NCBI GenBank assembly: GCA_947303715.1
Contig: CAMYYY010000027.1
Span: 1-37,439, forward strand
Direction of reading: 5' to 3'
Origin: an uncultured Bacteroidales bacterium
GTDB lineage: Bacteria > Bacteroidota > Bacteroidia > Bacteroidales > Bacteroidaceae
DNA: 37,439 nucleotides
The notes under the pieces are model-generated. The model saw nothing but the letters and a program-made list of their open reading frames with translations. It ran no database searches and had not been told where the DNA came from. Shown one piece after another: positions 22,897-32,100 of this stretch (the stretch's first letter is position 1; each line of letters opens with the position of its first letter). Position numbers and translations under genes: made by a program.

Positions 22897-24486
22897 ATGA
22901 GGAACTATCGTTTTGTGGCAAAAGGTGCGGCTTGCCCAGTCGCTTCAGTCTTCAGTCTTATTGTTTTCATTTTGCTTCTTGCCTCTTGCTCTACGCAGAA
23001 AAAAGTTTCTTCCGCGGGCCTTGCCGACGATTATGTTCCTAAACGGGAGTTTCGTGGGGCATGGATGCAGGTCGTCAACGGGCAGTACAACGGCATGACT
23101 TCTGCTGAGCAGCAGCAACGTCTTTCTGAACAACTCGATGCCCTTCAGCAGGCAGGCGTGAATGCCGTCATTTTTCAGGTTCGGCCTGAGGCTGATGCCC
23201 TCTATGTCTCGTATTACGAGCCGTGGAGCCGGTTCCTCACAGGCGAGCAGGGACGAAACCCCGATGAAGGCTGGGATCCTCTGCAGTTCATGATTACTGC
23301 TTGCCACGCCCGGGGTATGGAGCTTCATGCCTGGATAAATCCCTACCGCGCGAAGTTGAAAGGGCTGAAGAAGGCCGACATGCACTACAAGCATCCGTGG
23401 TTCAAATTTCCGGAACGTTTCGTGGAATACGACGGCATGCTCATCTTCAATCCCGCCCTGCAGCTCAATCGCGACTACATCTGTACCGTCGTTTCCGACA
23501 TCGTCAGACGCTATGATGTCGACGGCCTCCACATCGACGACTATTTCTATCCCTATCCTGTAGCGGGCGTTCCTTTCCCTGACGATGCTGACTTTGCGGC
23601 CGACCCGCGTGGCTTTGCGGACAAGGCTGATTGGCGGCGCGACAACGTCAACCTGCTCATCCAGCAACTCTCTTCCACCATCCACGACATCAAGCCTTGG
23701 GTGAAGTTCGGCGTCAGCCCGTTCGGAATCTATCATAACGAGAAAGCCTCTTCTTCTGTCCCTGGCTCGGCCACATCGGGCTTGCAGAACTACGACGACC
23801 TTTATGCCGACGTCCTCCTCTGGATTGACAAAGGGTGGATTGATTATACCGTTCCGCAGCTCTATTGGGAAATCGGACATTCTACGGCCGACTATGCTAC
23901 CCTTATCGGATGGTGGGCAGCAAATGCCAATGGCCGTCCTCTCTTCATCGGGCAGGATTTGGAGCGCTCCTTGAAATATCGTGACCCGCAGGCACCTGAT
24001 CACAACCAGCTTGCGGCCAAGTTCCGTATGCAGCGTGACGAGCCCGTCAGTGGCTATTGCTGGTGGTATGCCGATGCCCTTCGTACCCACATGGCCACCC
24101 CCGCCGGTAAAGCCGAGGTGCAAGCCGTTGCCCATGCCGGCTCGCTTGCCCTTCAGCCTCTCTTTCCCTTCCTCGACCACAAGGCACCTGCTCCTGTGCG
24201 CAAGCCTGCAATAGTCCGAACGGACGATGGCCCTGTGCTGATGTGGACAGCCCCCAAGTACAAGTCGGAACTCGACCGTCCCATCCGCTATGTGATATAC
24301 CGCTTTCGTGCTGACGAGAAAATCGACCTCTCCAACGGCGCCCGTATCATCGGCTTCACCCCCAACACCTACTTCCGCCTGGAGGGTCAGCGAGTCAACG
24401 AGTCAACGGGGCGACAAGTCTATGTCATCACAGCCCTCGATCGTCTGCAGAACGAGTCCCGCCCCGAGAAGGTAAAGGTAAAATAG
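22897..24486 (+). CDS. Family-10-like glycoside hydrolase (GHL10) lipoprotein
   Basis: A 529-residue exported lipoprotein. The start at 22897 gives a signal ending SLIVFILLLASCSTQKK with the lipobox LASC, and a promoter lies just upstream; the longer open frame crosses that promoter. The GHL10 (formerly DUF187) TIM-barrel follows: REFRGAWMQVVNGQYNGM, AVIFQVRPEADALY, GMELHAWINPYRAK, DVDGLHIDDYFYPYP, VKFGVSPFGIYHNEK. The family acts on cell-wall or exopolysaccharide glycans, but the substrate here is unknown. The C-terminal about 110 residues look like an Fn3-type beta domain, and one loop (EGQRVNESTGRQVY) is encoded by an octamer tract. It is the first gene of a closely spaced operon with tadA. 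Confidence 0.9.
   Translation: MRNYRFVAKGAACPVASVFSLIVFILLLASCSTQKKVSSAGLADDYVPKREFRGAWMQVVNGQYNGMTSAEQQQRLSEQLDALQQAGVNAVIFQVRPEADALYVSYYEPWSRFLTGEQGRNPDEGWDPLQFMITACHARGMELHAWINPYRAKLKGLKKADMHYKHPWFKFPERFVEYDGMLIFNPALQLNRDYICTVVSDIVRRYDVDGLHIDDYFYPYPVAGVPFPDDADFAADPRGFADKADWRRDNVNLLIQQLSSTIHDIKPWVKFGVSPFGIYHNEKASSSVPGSATSGLQNYDDLYADVLLWIDKGWIDYTVPQLYWEIGHSTADYATLIGWWAANANGRPLFIGQDLERSLKYRDPQAPDHNQLAAKFRMQRDEPVSGYCWWYADALRTHMATPAGKAEVQAVAHAGSLALQPLFPFLDHKAPAPVRKPAIVRTDDGPVLMWTAPKYKSELDRPIRYVIYRFRADEKIDLSNGARIIGFTPNTYFRLEGQRVNESTGRQVYVITALDRLQNESRPEKVKVK
24388..24420 (+). repeat. AGTCAACG octamer tract in the GHL10 gene
   Basis: On the coding strand GGTCAGCG, AGTCAACG, AGTCAACG, GGGCGACA and the start of another unit follow in register. 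They encode QRVNESTGRQV in a loop of the C-terminal beta domain. Confidence 0.75.
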
Positions 24487-24519
24487 TTTTTTTGGAATCT
24501 CTTTATTTATTATGATAAG

Positions 24520-24756
24520 ATGAAACGCAAGAAAAAGTCCCGTCCCCTCGTCGAGTTGCCGCAGCCAGCCCCCCGGACTGAGCGCCTTGTCACTTTCCTT
24601 AGCAAGGAGGAGAAGCAGATGATCGACAGCTACCTCAATCGCTACCACATCACCAATCGCAGCCGTTGGATGCGCGAGACGCTCCTCCGTCGCATCATCC
24701 AGAATCTCGAGCTGGACTATCCCACGCTCTTCAACGAGCACGATATGCGCCGCTGA
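24520..24756 (+). CDS. Small ribbon-helix-helix-like protein
   Basis: A 78-residue very basic protein. After a Lys/Pro-rich start (MKRKKKSRPLVELPQP) comes RLVTFLSKEEKQMIDSYLNR and then NRSRWMRETLLRRIIQ. This is the strand, helix and NRS-type helix pattern of CopG/MetJ ribbon-helix-helix DNA-binding proteins. Its TGA overlaps the tadA ATG (TGATG), so the two are translationally coupled. It may be a regulator of this operon or a DNA-binding accessory. I know no function for it. Confidence 0.65.
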   Translation: MKRKKKSRPLVELPQPAPRTERLVTFLSKEEKQMIDSYLNRYHITNRSRWMRETLLRRIIQNLELDYPTLFNEHDMRR

Positions 24757-25187
24757 TGACCGATGCCGACTTCATGAAGATGGCGCTTGCCGAGGCCCGT
24801 CAGGCTTTCGATGAGGGCGAAGTGCCTGTGGGTGCCGTCGTGGTTTGCAAGGGGCGTGTCATTGCCCGTGCCCACAACCTTACTGAGGCGCTCACCGACG
24901 TCACGGCCCATGCCGAGATGCAGGCCATCACCGCTGCTGCCTCGTGGCTGGGGGGCAAGTATCTGACGGACTGCACGCTCTACGTCACTGTCGAGCCTTG
25001 CACCATGTGCGCCGGGGCTATTGCCTGGGCGCAGGTCAGCCGCCTCGTCTGGGGCGCCGACGACGAGAAGCGCGGCTTCCGGCGCTTTGCCCCCGATGCC
25101 CTCCATCCCCGTACGGAGGTCGTCGCTGGCGTTCTTGCCGACGACTGCGCCGCCCTGATGCAGCAGTTTTTCAAAGAGCGTCGTTAA
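24756..25187 (+). CDS. tadA: tRNA adenosine(34) deaminase
   Basis: A 143-residue zinc enzyme that deaminates the wobble adenosine of tRNA-Arg(ACG) to inosine. The zinc and proton-shuttle motif is HAEMQAI (His52, Glu54), and the other ligands are in PCTMCAGAI (Cys82, Cys85). The body EVPVGAVVVCKGRVIARAHN is typical. The start at 24756 gives MTDADFMKMALAEARQAF, the normal family beginning; the frame is open 90 bp further upstream inside the RHH gene, but that is not conserved sequence. Essential in most bacteria. Confidence 0.95.
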   Translation: MTDADFMKMALAEARQAFDEGEVPVGAVVVCKGRVIARAHNLTEALTDVTAHAEMQAITAAASWLGGKYLTDCTLYVTVEPCTMCAGAIAWAQVSRLVWGADDEKRGFRRFAPDALHPRTEVVAGVLADDCAALMQQFFKERR

Positions 25188-25211
25188 TGGTCTTTTTATT
25201 CTGACGCAGAG

Positions 25212-25628
25212 ATGGACATCGGGAAATCATTCAAGGCAGCACTCACTCGCAAGATTCAGCGTAATTGGGAAAAGATTTACGTCATTGTGGACATTCACGA
25301 TACCATCATCCACGCCAGTTACGAGAACGTCGAGACGTTCCGCTATTTCCCTTCAGCACGGGAGGCCCTGCAGCTGATGACCAACCGAGAGGACGTTTGC
25401 CTTATCCTTTGGAGCTCCACCTACAGGGACAAACTGGAGATGTATGTCCGTCATTTTGCAGGCGATGGCATACACTTCGACTTCGTGAATGAAAACCCCG
25501 AGGTGGGCAACACCGCGCTCTCCGACTTCGAGGCCAAGCTCTACTATAATGTCGGCATAGACGATAAGTTTGGATTTGAGCCTGAAACCGATTGGCAGAA
25601 AGTCATTGAAGCCTTAAGCCTCTTTTGA
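25212..25628 (+). CDS. HAD-like hydrolase with altered motif I
   Basis: A 138-residue protein resembling small HAD-fold phosphatases. Motif I is VIVDIHDTI (Asp27, His29, Asp30, Thr31), motif II lies in LILWSSTYRDKL (Ser), and NVGIDDKFGFEP provides the acidic end. In the family the second Asp of DxDxT is the general acid/base; here that position is His29, so catalysis may be changed or lost. It starts 24 bp after tadA, and its stop abuts the phosphatase start. The substrate is unknown. Confidence 0.6.
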   Translation: MDIGKSFKAALTRKIQRNWEKIYVIVDIHDTIIHASYENVETFRYFPSAREALQLMTNREDVCLILWSSTYRDKLEMYVRHFAGDGIHFDFVNENPEVGNTALSDFEAKLYYNVGIDDKFGFEPETDWQKVIEALSLF

Positions 25629-26132
25629 ATGGAAGTCACTAAAATCCTCTTCATCTGTCATGGCAACATCTGCCGTTCGCCCATGGCGGAATTCCTCATG
25701 AAAGCCCTTGTCGAGGCCCGTGGTGTGGCCCACCGGTTTGAGATTGCCTCCGCTGCCGTGTCCGACGAGGAACGCGGCAATCCCATCTATCCCCCTGCGC
25801 AGCGCTGTCTGCGTCAGCATGGTGTGCCGTTCGATGCGCACAGGGCAGCCCGTCGCGTCCTCCCTGCCGACTACGCCCATTACGACCTCCTTGTCTGCAT
25901 GGACCAAAGCAACCTGCGCCTGCTCCGTTGGATTATCGGTGACGATCCTGAGGATAAAGTCCGCCTGCTGATGTCGTTTGCCGGGCGTCCCCATGCCAGC
26001 GTGGCCGACCCCTGGTACACCGACGACTTCGAGCAGGCCTTTCAGGACATCCTTCTCGGCTGCGAAGGAATGCTAAAAACTTTTATTTGCTGTAAATGCG
26101 CTCGATCTGGTCGGCGTAGTGGCGAAGGATGA
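25629..26132 (+). CDS. Low-molecular-weight protein-tyrosine phosphatase
   Basis: A 167-residue cytosolic phosphatase. The P-loop CHGNICRSP (nucleophile Cys10, Arg16) is at the N-terminus, and the general acid is in DPWYTDDFEQAF (Asp about 127). Family length is about 155; the last residues after GCEGMLKTF (ICCKCARSGRRSGEG) are not conserved. They are read through the 3' end of the convergent ligase gene, a 50-bp overlap. Bacterial members remove phosphate from tyrosine kinases of capsule export or from small molecules; no such kinase is near. It starts directly after the HAD-like gene stop. Confidence 0.93.
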   Translation: MEVTKILFICHGNICRSPMAEFLMKALVEARGVAHRFEIASAAVSDEERGNPIYPPAQRCLRQHGVPFDAHRAARRVLPADYAHYDLLVCMDQSNLRLLRWIIGDDPEDKVRLLMSFAGRPHASVADPWYTDDFEQAFQDILLGCEGMLKTFICCKCARSGRRSGEG

Positions 26133-27879
26133 CAGCGCGGCGGAGCTTGAGGGTCTGGGAGAGCATGCCGTTGGCGGTGGTCCACTCGTCGAAGACATAG
26201 ACGGGGCGTTTGATGGCTTCGTAGTCGGCCAGCGTGCGGTCGATGGCCTCGATTTCGCGGCTGAGCAGCTTGGCCACGGCAGGGTGGGCGAGGAGCTCGT
26301 CCTTCGACAGCTTGCCGAGGCCGTTTGACGCGGCCCAGCGGTCGAGGTGGGCATAGTTGAGGCAGATGATGGCGGAGGCGAACTTCTGGTTTTCGCCCAC
26401 GATGATGCTGGCATCGAAATAGGGGCTGTCGTTGATCTTGGTCTCCAGAAGCTGGGGGGCGATGTACTTGCCGGAGGAGAGCTTGAAGATTTCCTTCTTG
26501 CGGTCGGTGATCTTGAGGTATTTGCCTTCGACCAGAGTGCCGATGTCGCCCGTGTGGAGCCAGCCGTCGGCATCGATGATGCGGGCGGTCTCAGCGGGGT
26601 CTTTGTAATAGCCCTTCATGACATGGGGGCCGCGGACGAGAATCTCGCCGTCGTCGGCAAAGGTGAGCTCGGCGCCGTCGATGGGCTTGCCGGCGGTGCC
26701 CATCTTGTTGACGCCCTCGGTGGGGTTGTTGACGGCGATGACGGGCGAGGTCTCGCTCATGCCATAGCCTTCGAAGATGTGGAGCTTGGCGGCATTGAAG
26801 AGGCGGACGATGCTGGGCTTGATGGATGAGCCTCCGGAGATGATGATCATGGTGTGCCCTCCGATGGCGGCACGCCACTTGCTATAGACGAGGCGGTCGA
26901 AGAGGCGCAGGCGACGCCGATAGACGGGGTTGCGGTTGTAGTTGTCGTAGGTGTTGCCAAACTCCCACGCGGCATGGTAGATCTTCTTCTTCAGCCCACG
27001 GAGGTTGTTCTCCTGCTGGCGGAATTTCTCGTAGAAAGTCTCGAGCACACGGGGCACGGCTGAGAATCCGTCGGCATGACACGAGGCGAGGTCGCGCTGG
27101 ATGGTGGCGAGGCCTTCGGCATAGTAGATGCTGATGCCGAGTTCCTGGTACTCGTAGTTCATGGTGCGCTCGTAGCAATGGCAGAGGGGGAGGAAGGAGA
27201 GCATCCTGTGCTTGACGCCGAACACCTGGTACATGGCGTGGGCATGGGCATCGAAGGTGAGGTTGCGATGGGTGAGCATGACACCCTTGGGGCGCCCTGT
27301 GGTGCCGCTGGTGTAGATGATGGTGGCGACGTCGTCGGGGCTGACGTCGTGGATGTTATTGTCGATGATGGATTCCCAGTCTTTCCAGGAGGAACGACCC
27401 AGCTCGCGCAGCTGGCGCATGCAGGGCTGATCGTCGCTGTCGTCGATGAGCCAGACGTCGATGGGGCGCTCCTGAGCGGCGAGGGCGGCCTGAATCTTCC
27501 GGCGGAGAACGGCTGTGCCTACGAAGATGGCACGGGCGTCGCTATGGTTGAAGATGAACGTGAAATCCTCGGTGCTGAGGGTGGGGTAGATGGGGACATA
27601 GATGAGACGGGCCAGCGTGCAGCCCATGTCGAGGAAATTCCACTCGGGACGGTTGGCTGTGATACTGATGATTTTGTCGCCCGGACGGTAGCCACGGGCC
27701 AGCAGGCCGTAGGCGGTCTCGCGGCTGGCGGTGATGTAGTCATCGACGCTGTATCGGGTCCATTCACCGCCCTTGCATGCGGCAAAGATGTCGTCTTTGG
27801 GGTAGTGTTCCTTCAGGATGGTAAGGTAGTCAAACGTCCTTGTAGGAACTATATTGGTGCGGTTGTTCATCGTCTGCAT
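26083..27879 (-). CDS. Long-chain fatty-acid-CoA ligase (AMP-binding)
   Basis: A 598-residue adenylate-forming enzyme that activates fatty acids to acyl-CoA via acyl-AMP. Motifs in order: TIIYTSGTTGRPKGVMLTHR (P-loop), GYGMSETSPV, GEILVRGPHVMKGYYKD, GWLHTGDIG (ribose-binding Asp) and KLSSGKYIAPQLLE with the catalytic-lysine region after it. Length is normal for Bacteroidetes FadD/FACL. The ATG at 27879 is used; a second ATG at 27870 suits the predicted transcript start slightly better. It follows the chromate transporter genes but has its own promoter. The C-terminus overlaps the phosphatase gene. Confidence 0.94.
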   Translation of the reverse strand: MQTMNNRTNIVPTRTFDYLTILKEHYPKDDIFAACKGGEWTRYSVDDYITASRETAYGLLARGYRPGDKIISITANRPEWNFLDMGCTLARLIYVPIYPTLSTEDFTFIFNHSDARAIFVGTAVLRRKIQAALAAQERPIDVWLIDDSDDQPCMRQLRELGRSSWKDWESIIDNNIHDVSPDDVATIIYTSGTTGRPKGVMLTHRNLTFDAHAHAMYQVFGVKHRMLSFLPLCHCYERTMNYEYQELGISIYYAEGLATIQRDLASCHADGFSAVPRVLETFYEKFRQQENNLRGLKKKIYHAAWEFGNTYDNYNRNPVYRRRLRLFDRLVYSKWRAAIGGHTMIIISGGSSIKPSIVRLFNAAKLHIFEGYGMSETSPVIAVNNPTEGVNKMGTAGKPIDGAELTFADDGEILVRGPHVMKGYYKDPAETARIIDADGWLHTGDIGTLVEGKYLKITDRKKEIFKLSSGKYIAPQLLETKINDSPYFDASIIVGENQKFASAIICLNYAHLDRWAASNGLGKLSKDELLAHPAVAKLLSREIEAIDRTLADYEAIKRPVYVFDEWTTANGMLSQTLKLRRAVILRHYADQIERIYSK

Positions 27880-27892
27880 GAGAAAAATCGCG

Positions 27893-27923
27893 CGAAATTA
27901 CGGGCTTTTTTCGGATTATGCAA
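27893..27923 (-). promoter_or_regulatory. Promoter of the acyl-CoA ligase
   Basis: The leftward strand reads TTG-N20-TAATTTCG (one mismatch to TAnnTTTG), lying in the gap after the chromate transporter stop. Confidence 0.5.
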
Positions 27924-28511
27924 CTAAATGGGGAAAAAACCGTAGAATACGCCACCTATTACCCCTGCGACGAGTATGACAAAGATAGGGTTGACCTTCC
28001 ATTTGTTGATGGCAAGAAACGATGCGGCGCAGAGGATGACGCTGACGACGAACTGCGTGGTACTTTTCGTGGGATTGCCGAAATTCTCCTCGTTCATCAG
28101 CATGAGAGCGGCAGATGCGATGAGGCCGATGACGAGGGGACGCAGGATGCTGAAGACGGCGCGAACGGCAGGGTGGTCAGTATATTTTATCAGGAAACGG
28201 CTGACTAAAAGCATGAGTATAAACGAGGGAAGCAGGGTGCTGAAGGTCGCCAGTAAAGAGCCTGCAACTCCCCACGTGGCGCTGAGGCCTGAGTTGACGA
28301 CGGCGGTATAGCCCACGTATGTGGCGGCGTTGATGCCGATGGGGCCAGGCGTCATCTGGCTGACGGCCACGATGTCCGTAAACTCTGAAAACGTCATCCA
28401 GGCATGCTTCGACACCACCTCGTTCTGGATGAGGGAAATGATGGCCAGTCCTCCGCCAAAGCCGAAGAGCCCTATCTTGAAAAAGGTGATGAAAAGCTCA
28501 AGGAAAATCAT
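27924..28511 (-). CDS. Chromate transporter, half-size subunit
   Basis: A 195-residue inner-membrane protein of the CHR family (short-chain type). The N-terminal motif FFKIGLFGFGGGLAIISLIQ and the SQMTPGPIGINAATYVG block are diagnostic. About five or six hydrophobic segments follow. Short-chain CHR proteins occur as adjacent pairs that together match one long ChrA; the partner is the gene at 28630. Despite the name, chromate export is unproven in Bacteroidales and the natural anion may differ. A 118-bp A+T-rich gap separates the two genes. Confidence 0.9.
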   Translation of the reverse strand: MIFLELFITFFKIGLFGFGGGLAIISLIQNEVVSKHAWMTFSEFTDIVAVSQMTPGPIGINAATYVGYTAVVNSGLSATWGVAGSLLATFSTLLPSFILMLLVSRFLIKYTDHPAVRAVFSILRPLVIGLIASAALMLMNEENFGNPTKSTTQFVVSVILCAASFLAINKWKVNPIFVILVAGVIGGVFYGFFPI

Positions 28512-28629
28512 GGAATTTACTATTTGACAATTTACGATTTACAATTTATTGAACGATTTAGTTATTTTTGGGGGGCTGCGCTATGTGTGAATTATCCAAT
28601 CATCCAATTGAAAAATAAATAGTACATTG
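28512..28629. repeat. A+T-rich simple repeats between the chromate transporter genes
   Basis: Units like ATTTACGA/TTTACAAT recur with about 8-bp spacing at 28515-28560, followed by CCAATCATCCAATTG and a short TTAAATCGTAAAT segment at the end. No gene. The pattern is of the kind common between Bacteroidetes genes. Confidence 0.55.
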
Positions 28630-29172
28630 TCAATGGTTAAATCGTAAATACTTCGCGATGCCTCCGAGGATGCCGGCGACAATGACCCAGATGGGCGATA
28701 CACCGAGCTGCCAGATGAGGAGGGCGCTGACAATGGGAATCCAGACGGTACGCCACGTGATGCCCGCTGCCTTGGAGAGATGGAAGATGGGGCCAAGGAT
28801 AAGGGCGGTGACGGCAGGACGGATGCCGCGGAACACGTTTTCCACTACGGTGTTGCCCCGCATTTGCTGGAAGAAAAGGGCGATGGTGAGGATGCAGATG
28901 ATGCTGGGCATGACAGTACCAATGGCGCAGGCTGCGCTACCGCGTCTGCCCCCTAAACGATAGCCAATAGCGATGGCAAAATTGGCAGCAAAGACACCCG
29001 GAAGCGACTGTGAAACAACCATCAGGTCCATGAACTCCTCTTTCGTCAGCCATTCGTTTTTCGTCACGACCTCCCTTTCAATAAAGGGTATCATCACCGG
29101 CCCTCCACCAATGGTGAAGAGGCCGATTTTGAAGAATGTGCCAAAAGCTTTAACGGGAGAGAACGGGGACAT
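28630..29172 (-). CDS. Chromate transporter, half-size subunit
   Basis: A 180-residue CHR-family membrane protein: FFKIGLFTIGGGPVMIPFIE and VVSQSLPGVFAANFAIAIG are the family motifs, with about five membrane segments. The ATG at 29170-29172 lies one base after the purL stop (TAAGATG), so its translation is coupled to purL. A longer open frame overlaps purL but adds an unconserved basic segment. It pairs with the gene at 27924. Confidence 0.9.
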   Translation of the reverse strand: MSPFSPVKAFGTFFKIGLFTIGGGPVMIPFIEREVVTKNEWLTKEEFMDLMVVSQSLPGVFAANFAIAIGYRLGGRRGSAACAIGTVMPSIICILTIALFFQQMRGNTVVENVFRGIRPAVTALILGPIFHLSKAAGITWRTVWIPIVSALLIWQLGVSPIWVIVAGILGGIAKYLRFNH

Positions 29173-29173
29173 C

Positions 29174-32100
29174 TTATGCTTTTTTCTGGCACCAGTAGCG
29201 GGCGTTGACGAAGGCTTCAACCCAAGGTGTTACCTCGTCAGAATGGAGACGGCCGGCAGGGTAGGTGCCACATTGCCAGGGGAAGATACAACGCTCCAGA
29301 TGGGGCATCATGGCCACATGGCGTCCGTCGGCGCTGGCGATGCCGGCGATGTCGTAGACGGAGCCATTGGGGTTGGCCGGGTAGCCGCTGTAGTTGTATT
29401 TGGCCACGATGTTATAATTCTCCTCAGCGAGTGGCAGGCTGAAGCGTCCCTCGCCGTGCGCCACCCAGATGCCCATGCTGGTGCCTGCAAGGGAACCGAA
29501 CATGACGCTGTTGTTCTTCGGTACGTTGACGCCCAGGAAGGCTGATTCGAACTTGTGGGAGGTGTTGTGCTCCATGCGTCCGTAGCGATAGCCATCGGCG
29601 CTGGCGTGTCCCTGGGCGATAAGGCCGAGCTCCATCATCAGCTGGCAGCCGTTGCAGATGCCGAGCGAGAGGGTGTCGGGACGGGCATAGAAGCGGTCGA
29701 GGGTTTCCTTGGCGCGTGGATTATAGAGGAATGCGCCAGCCCAGCCCTTGGCAGAACCGAGGACATCGCTGTTCGAGAAGCCGCCACAGAAGACAATCAT
29801 TCGGATGTCGTCGAGTGTTTCGCGTCCGCTGATGAGGTCGGTCATGGTGACGTCCTTCACGTCGAAGCCTGCCAGCCAAAGACTGTAGGCCATTTCACGC
29901 TCACCGTTGGTGCCTTTCTCGCGGATGATTGCCGCTTTAGGAGCTTGTTGGCTTGTTGACTTGTTGACTTGTTGACCTTTTTTCCAGCGCTCGGGGTTAA
30001 GGCCGTATTGCGACAGCTTGCCGGAGAACGAGGACGCAAAATGCATACGGAGCGGCTGACGACCATAGTTCTTGAAGCGTTCGTCGGCGCAGCCGTTCAT
30101 GCTCTGGCGATGGTCGAGCAGGTAGGAGGAGCGATACCATGTGTCGCGCAGGGCATCGATGTCGAGGTTTTCTTCAAATTCGCCCTTGCGGATGCGGAGG
30201 GTGCGTTCCTTGTTTGGCACACCAATATAGACGTAGCCCACGCCGGCACTCTCCAATATGTCCTTGAAGGCGGCCTCGTGCTTGTCGGAGACCTGCACAA
30301 CAACGCCAGGATTCTCTGCAAAGAGGATTTTCGTGATGTCGTCGGTCTCGAAGCGGCTTAGATTAATCTTCAGTCCGCCCTTCGTGTTGGCAAAGCACAT
30401 CTCGAGTAGCGTGGTGATGAGGCCGCCGGCTGAGATGTCATGTCCAGCCAGAATAAGCCCTCGGCGGATGCAGTCCTGCAAGGCATTGAAGGCATCGCGG
30501 AAGTATTCGGGGGTAGTGCAGGTGGGAACATCGGAGCCTACCTTGCCCTGACTTTGGGCAAAGGCGCTGCCGCCGAGACGTAATTCATCAAACGAGAAGT
30601 CGATGTGATAGAGCGAGCTTTTCGGCTCGTCGGCCAGCACGGGGCTGACCACCTTGCGGATGTCAGCAACCTCGCCGCCTGCCGAGACGATGACGGTACC
30701 TGGGGCAATGACCTTGCGGCCATCGGGGTATTTCTGGGTCATGGAGAGGCTGTCCTTGCCTGTGGGGACGTTGATGCCCAGCTCACAGCAGAAGTCGGAG
30801 AGGGCCTTGACGGCTGTGTAGAGGCGTGCATCCTCGCCCTTCTGCGAGCGGCACGGCCACATCCAGTTGGCGCTGAGGCTGATGCTGTCGAGACCTTCCG
30901 TGAGCGGCGCCCAGACGATGTTGGTCAGGGCTTCGGCGACGGAGAGCACGCTACCAGCAGCAGGGTCGGCAAGGCCAGCTTGGGGCGCATGACCGAGGGC
31001 TGTGGCCATGCCGTGTACGCCGCGATAGTCGAGGGCAACCACGCCGCAGTCCGATAGCGGTAACTGCAGCTCGCCCTGACATTGCTGGCGAGCAATCTTG
31101 CCTGTGACGGAGCGGTCTACCTTATTTGTCAGCCAGTCCTTGCAAGCTACGGCTTCAAGGCTGAGGACACGAGTAAGGGCATCTTGAAGGTCCTTGTAAT
31201 TTTTGACGTCGGTATAGTGGTGCTCGACGGTCTCGTCCACCATGACGGTCTTGGGCGAATGGCCGAACATCTGCGCTACGTCGAGGTCGAAGGGACGCAC
31301 GCCGTCGCCCTGCTGGAAGGCAAAGTGGGCATCGCCCGTGGTCTCGCCGACGACGTACATCGGGGCACGCTCGCGCTCGGCTATGCGGCGCACGTGGTCA
31401 AGATGTTCCTCCTCGATAAGCAGGCCCATGCGCTCCTGACTCTCGTTGGCAATAATCTCCTTGGCGGAGAGGGTGGGGTCGCCGATGGGCAGTTGGGTCA
31501 TGTCGATGAGACCGCCGCATTCCTCCACCAATTCGCTGAGGCAGTTGACGTGTCCGGCCGAGCCGTGGTCGTGAATGCTGACGACGGGGTTTACCTCTTC
31601 TTCACACAAAGCGCGTACGACGTTGTAGGCGCGTTTCTGCATCTCGGCATTGGCACGTTGCACGGCATTCAGCTCGATGCCGCTGCTGTAACGCCCTGTA
31701 TCAACGGACGAGACGGAGCCTCCGCCCAAGCCGATGCGGTAGTTATCGCCACCCAGGACGACAATCTTGTTGCCCTTCTCGGGCGTGCCCTTCAGGCAGT
31801 CGCGTTTGGTGCCGTAGCCCACGCCTCCTGCCAGCATGATGACCTTGTCGTAGCCGTAGAGGGGGGCAGAGAATTCCGGATTTTCCGGCATGTCCGGAGA
31901 TTCCGGCTTCTCCTGATGCTCAAACGTCAGCACGGAGCCCGCAATCAGGGGCTGGCCGAACTTGTTGCCAAAGTCGCTGGCGCCATTCGAAGCCTTGATG
32001 AGAATCTGCTCGGGCGTCTGATAGAGCCACGGGCGGGCAGGAATCTCCTCCTGCTCCTCTTTGTTTCGGGGGTATGACGTCATGTAGACTGCCGTTCCTG

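Noticed and set aside
22945..24180. A 411-codon open frame opposite the GHL10 gene
   Set aside because: Mirror of a high-G+C coding region; the rightward frame has a lipoprotein signal and family motifs.
29943..29976. The octamer tracts as sequencing or assembly artefacts
   Set aside because: They occur in at least five separate places with different unit numbers and substitutions and keep each gene in frame.
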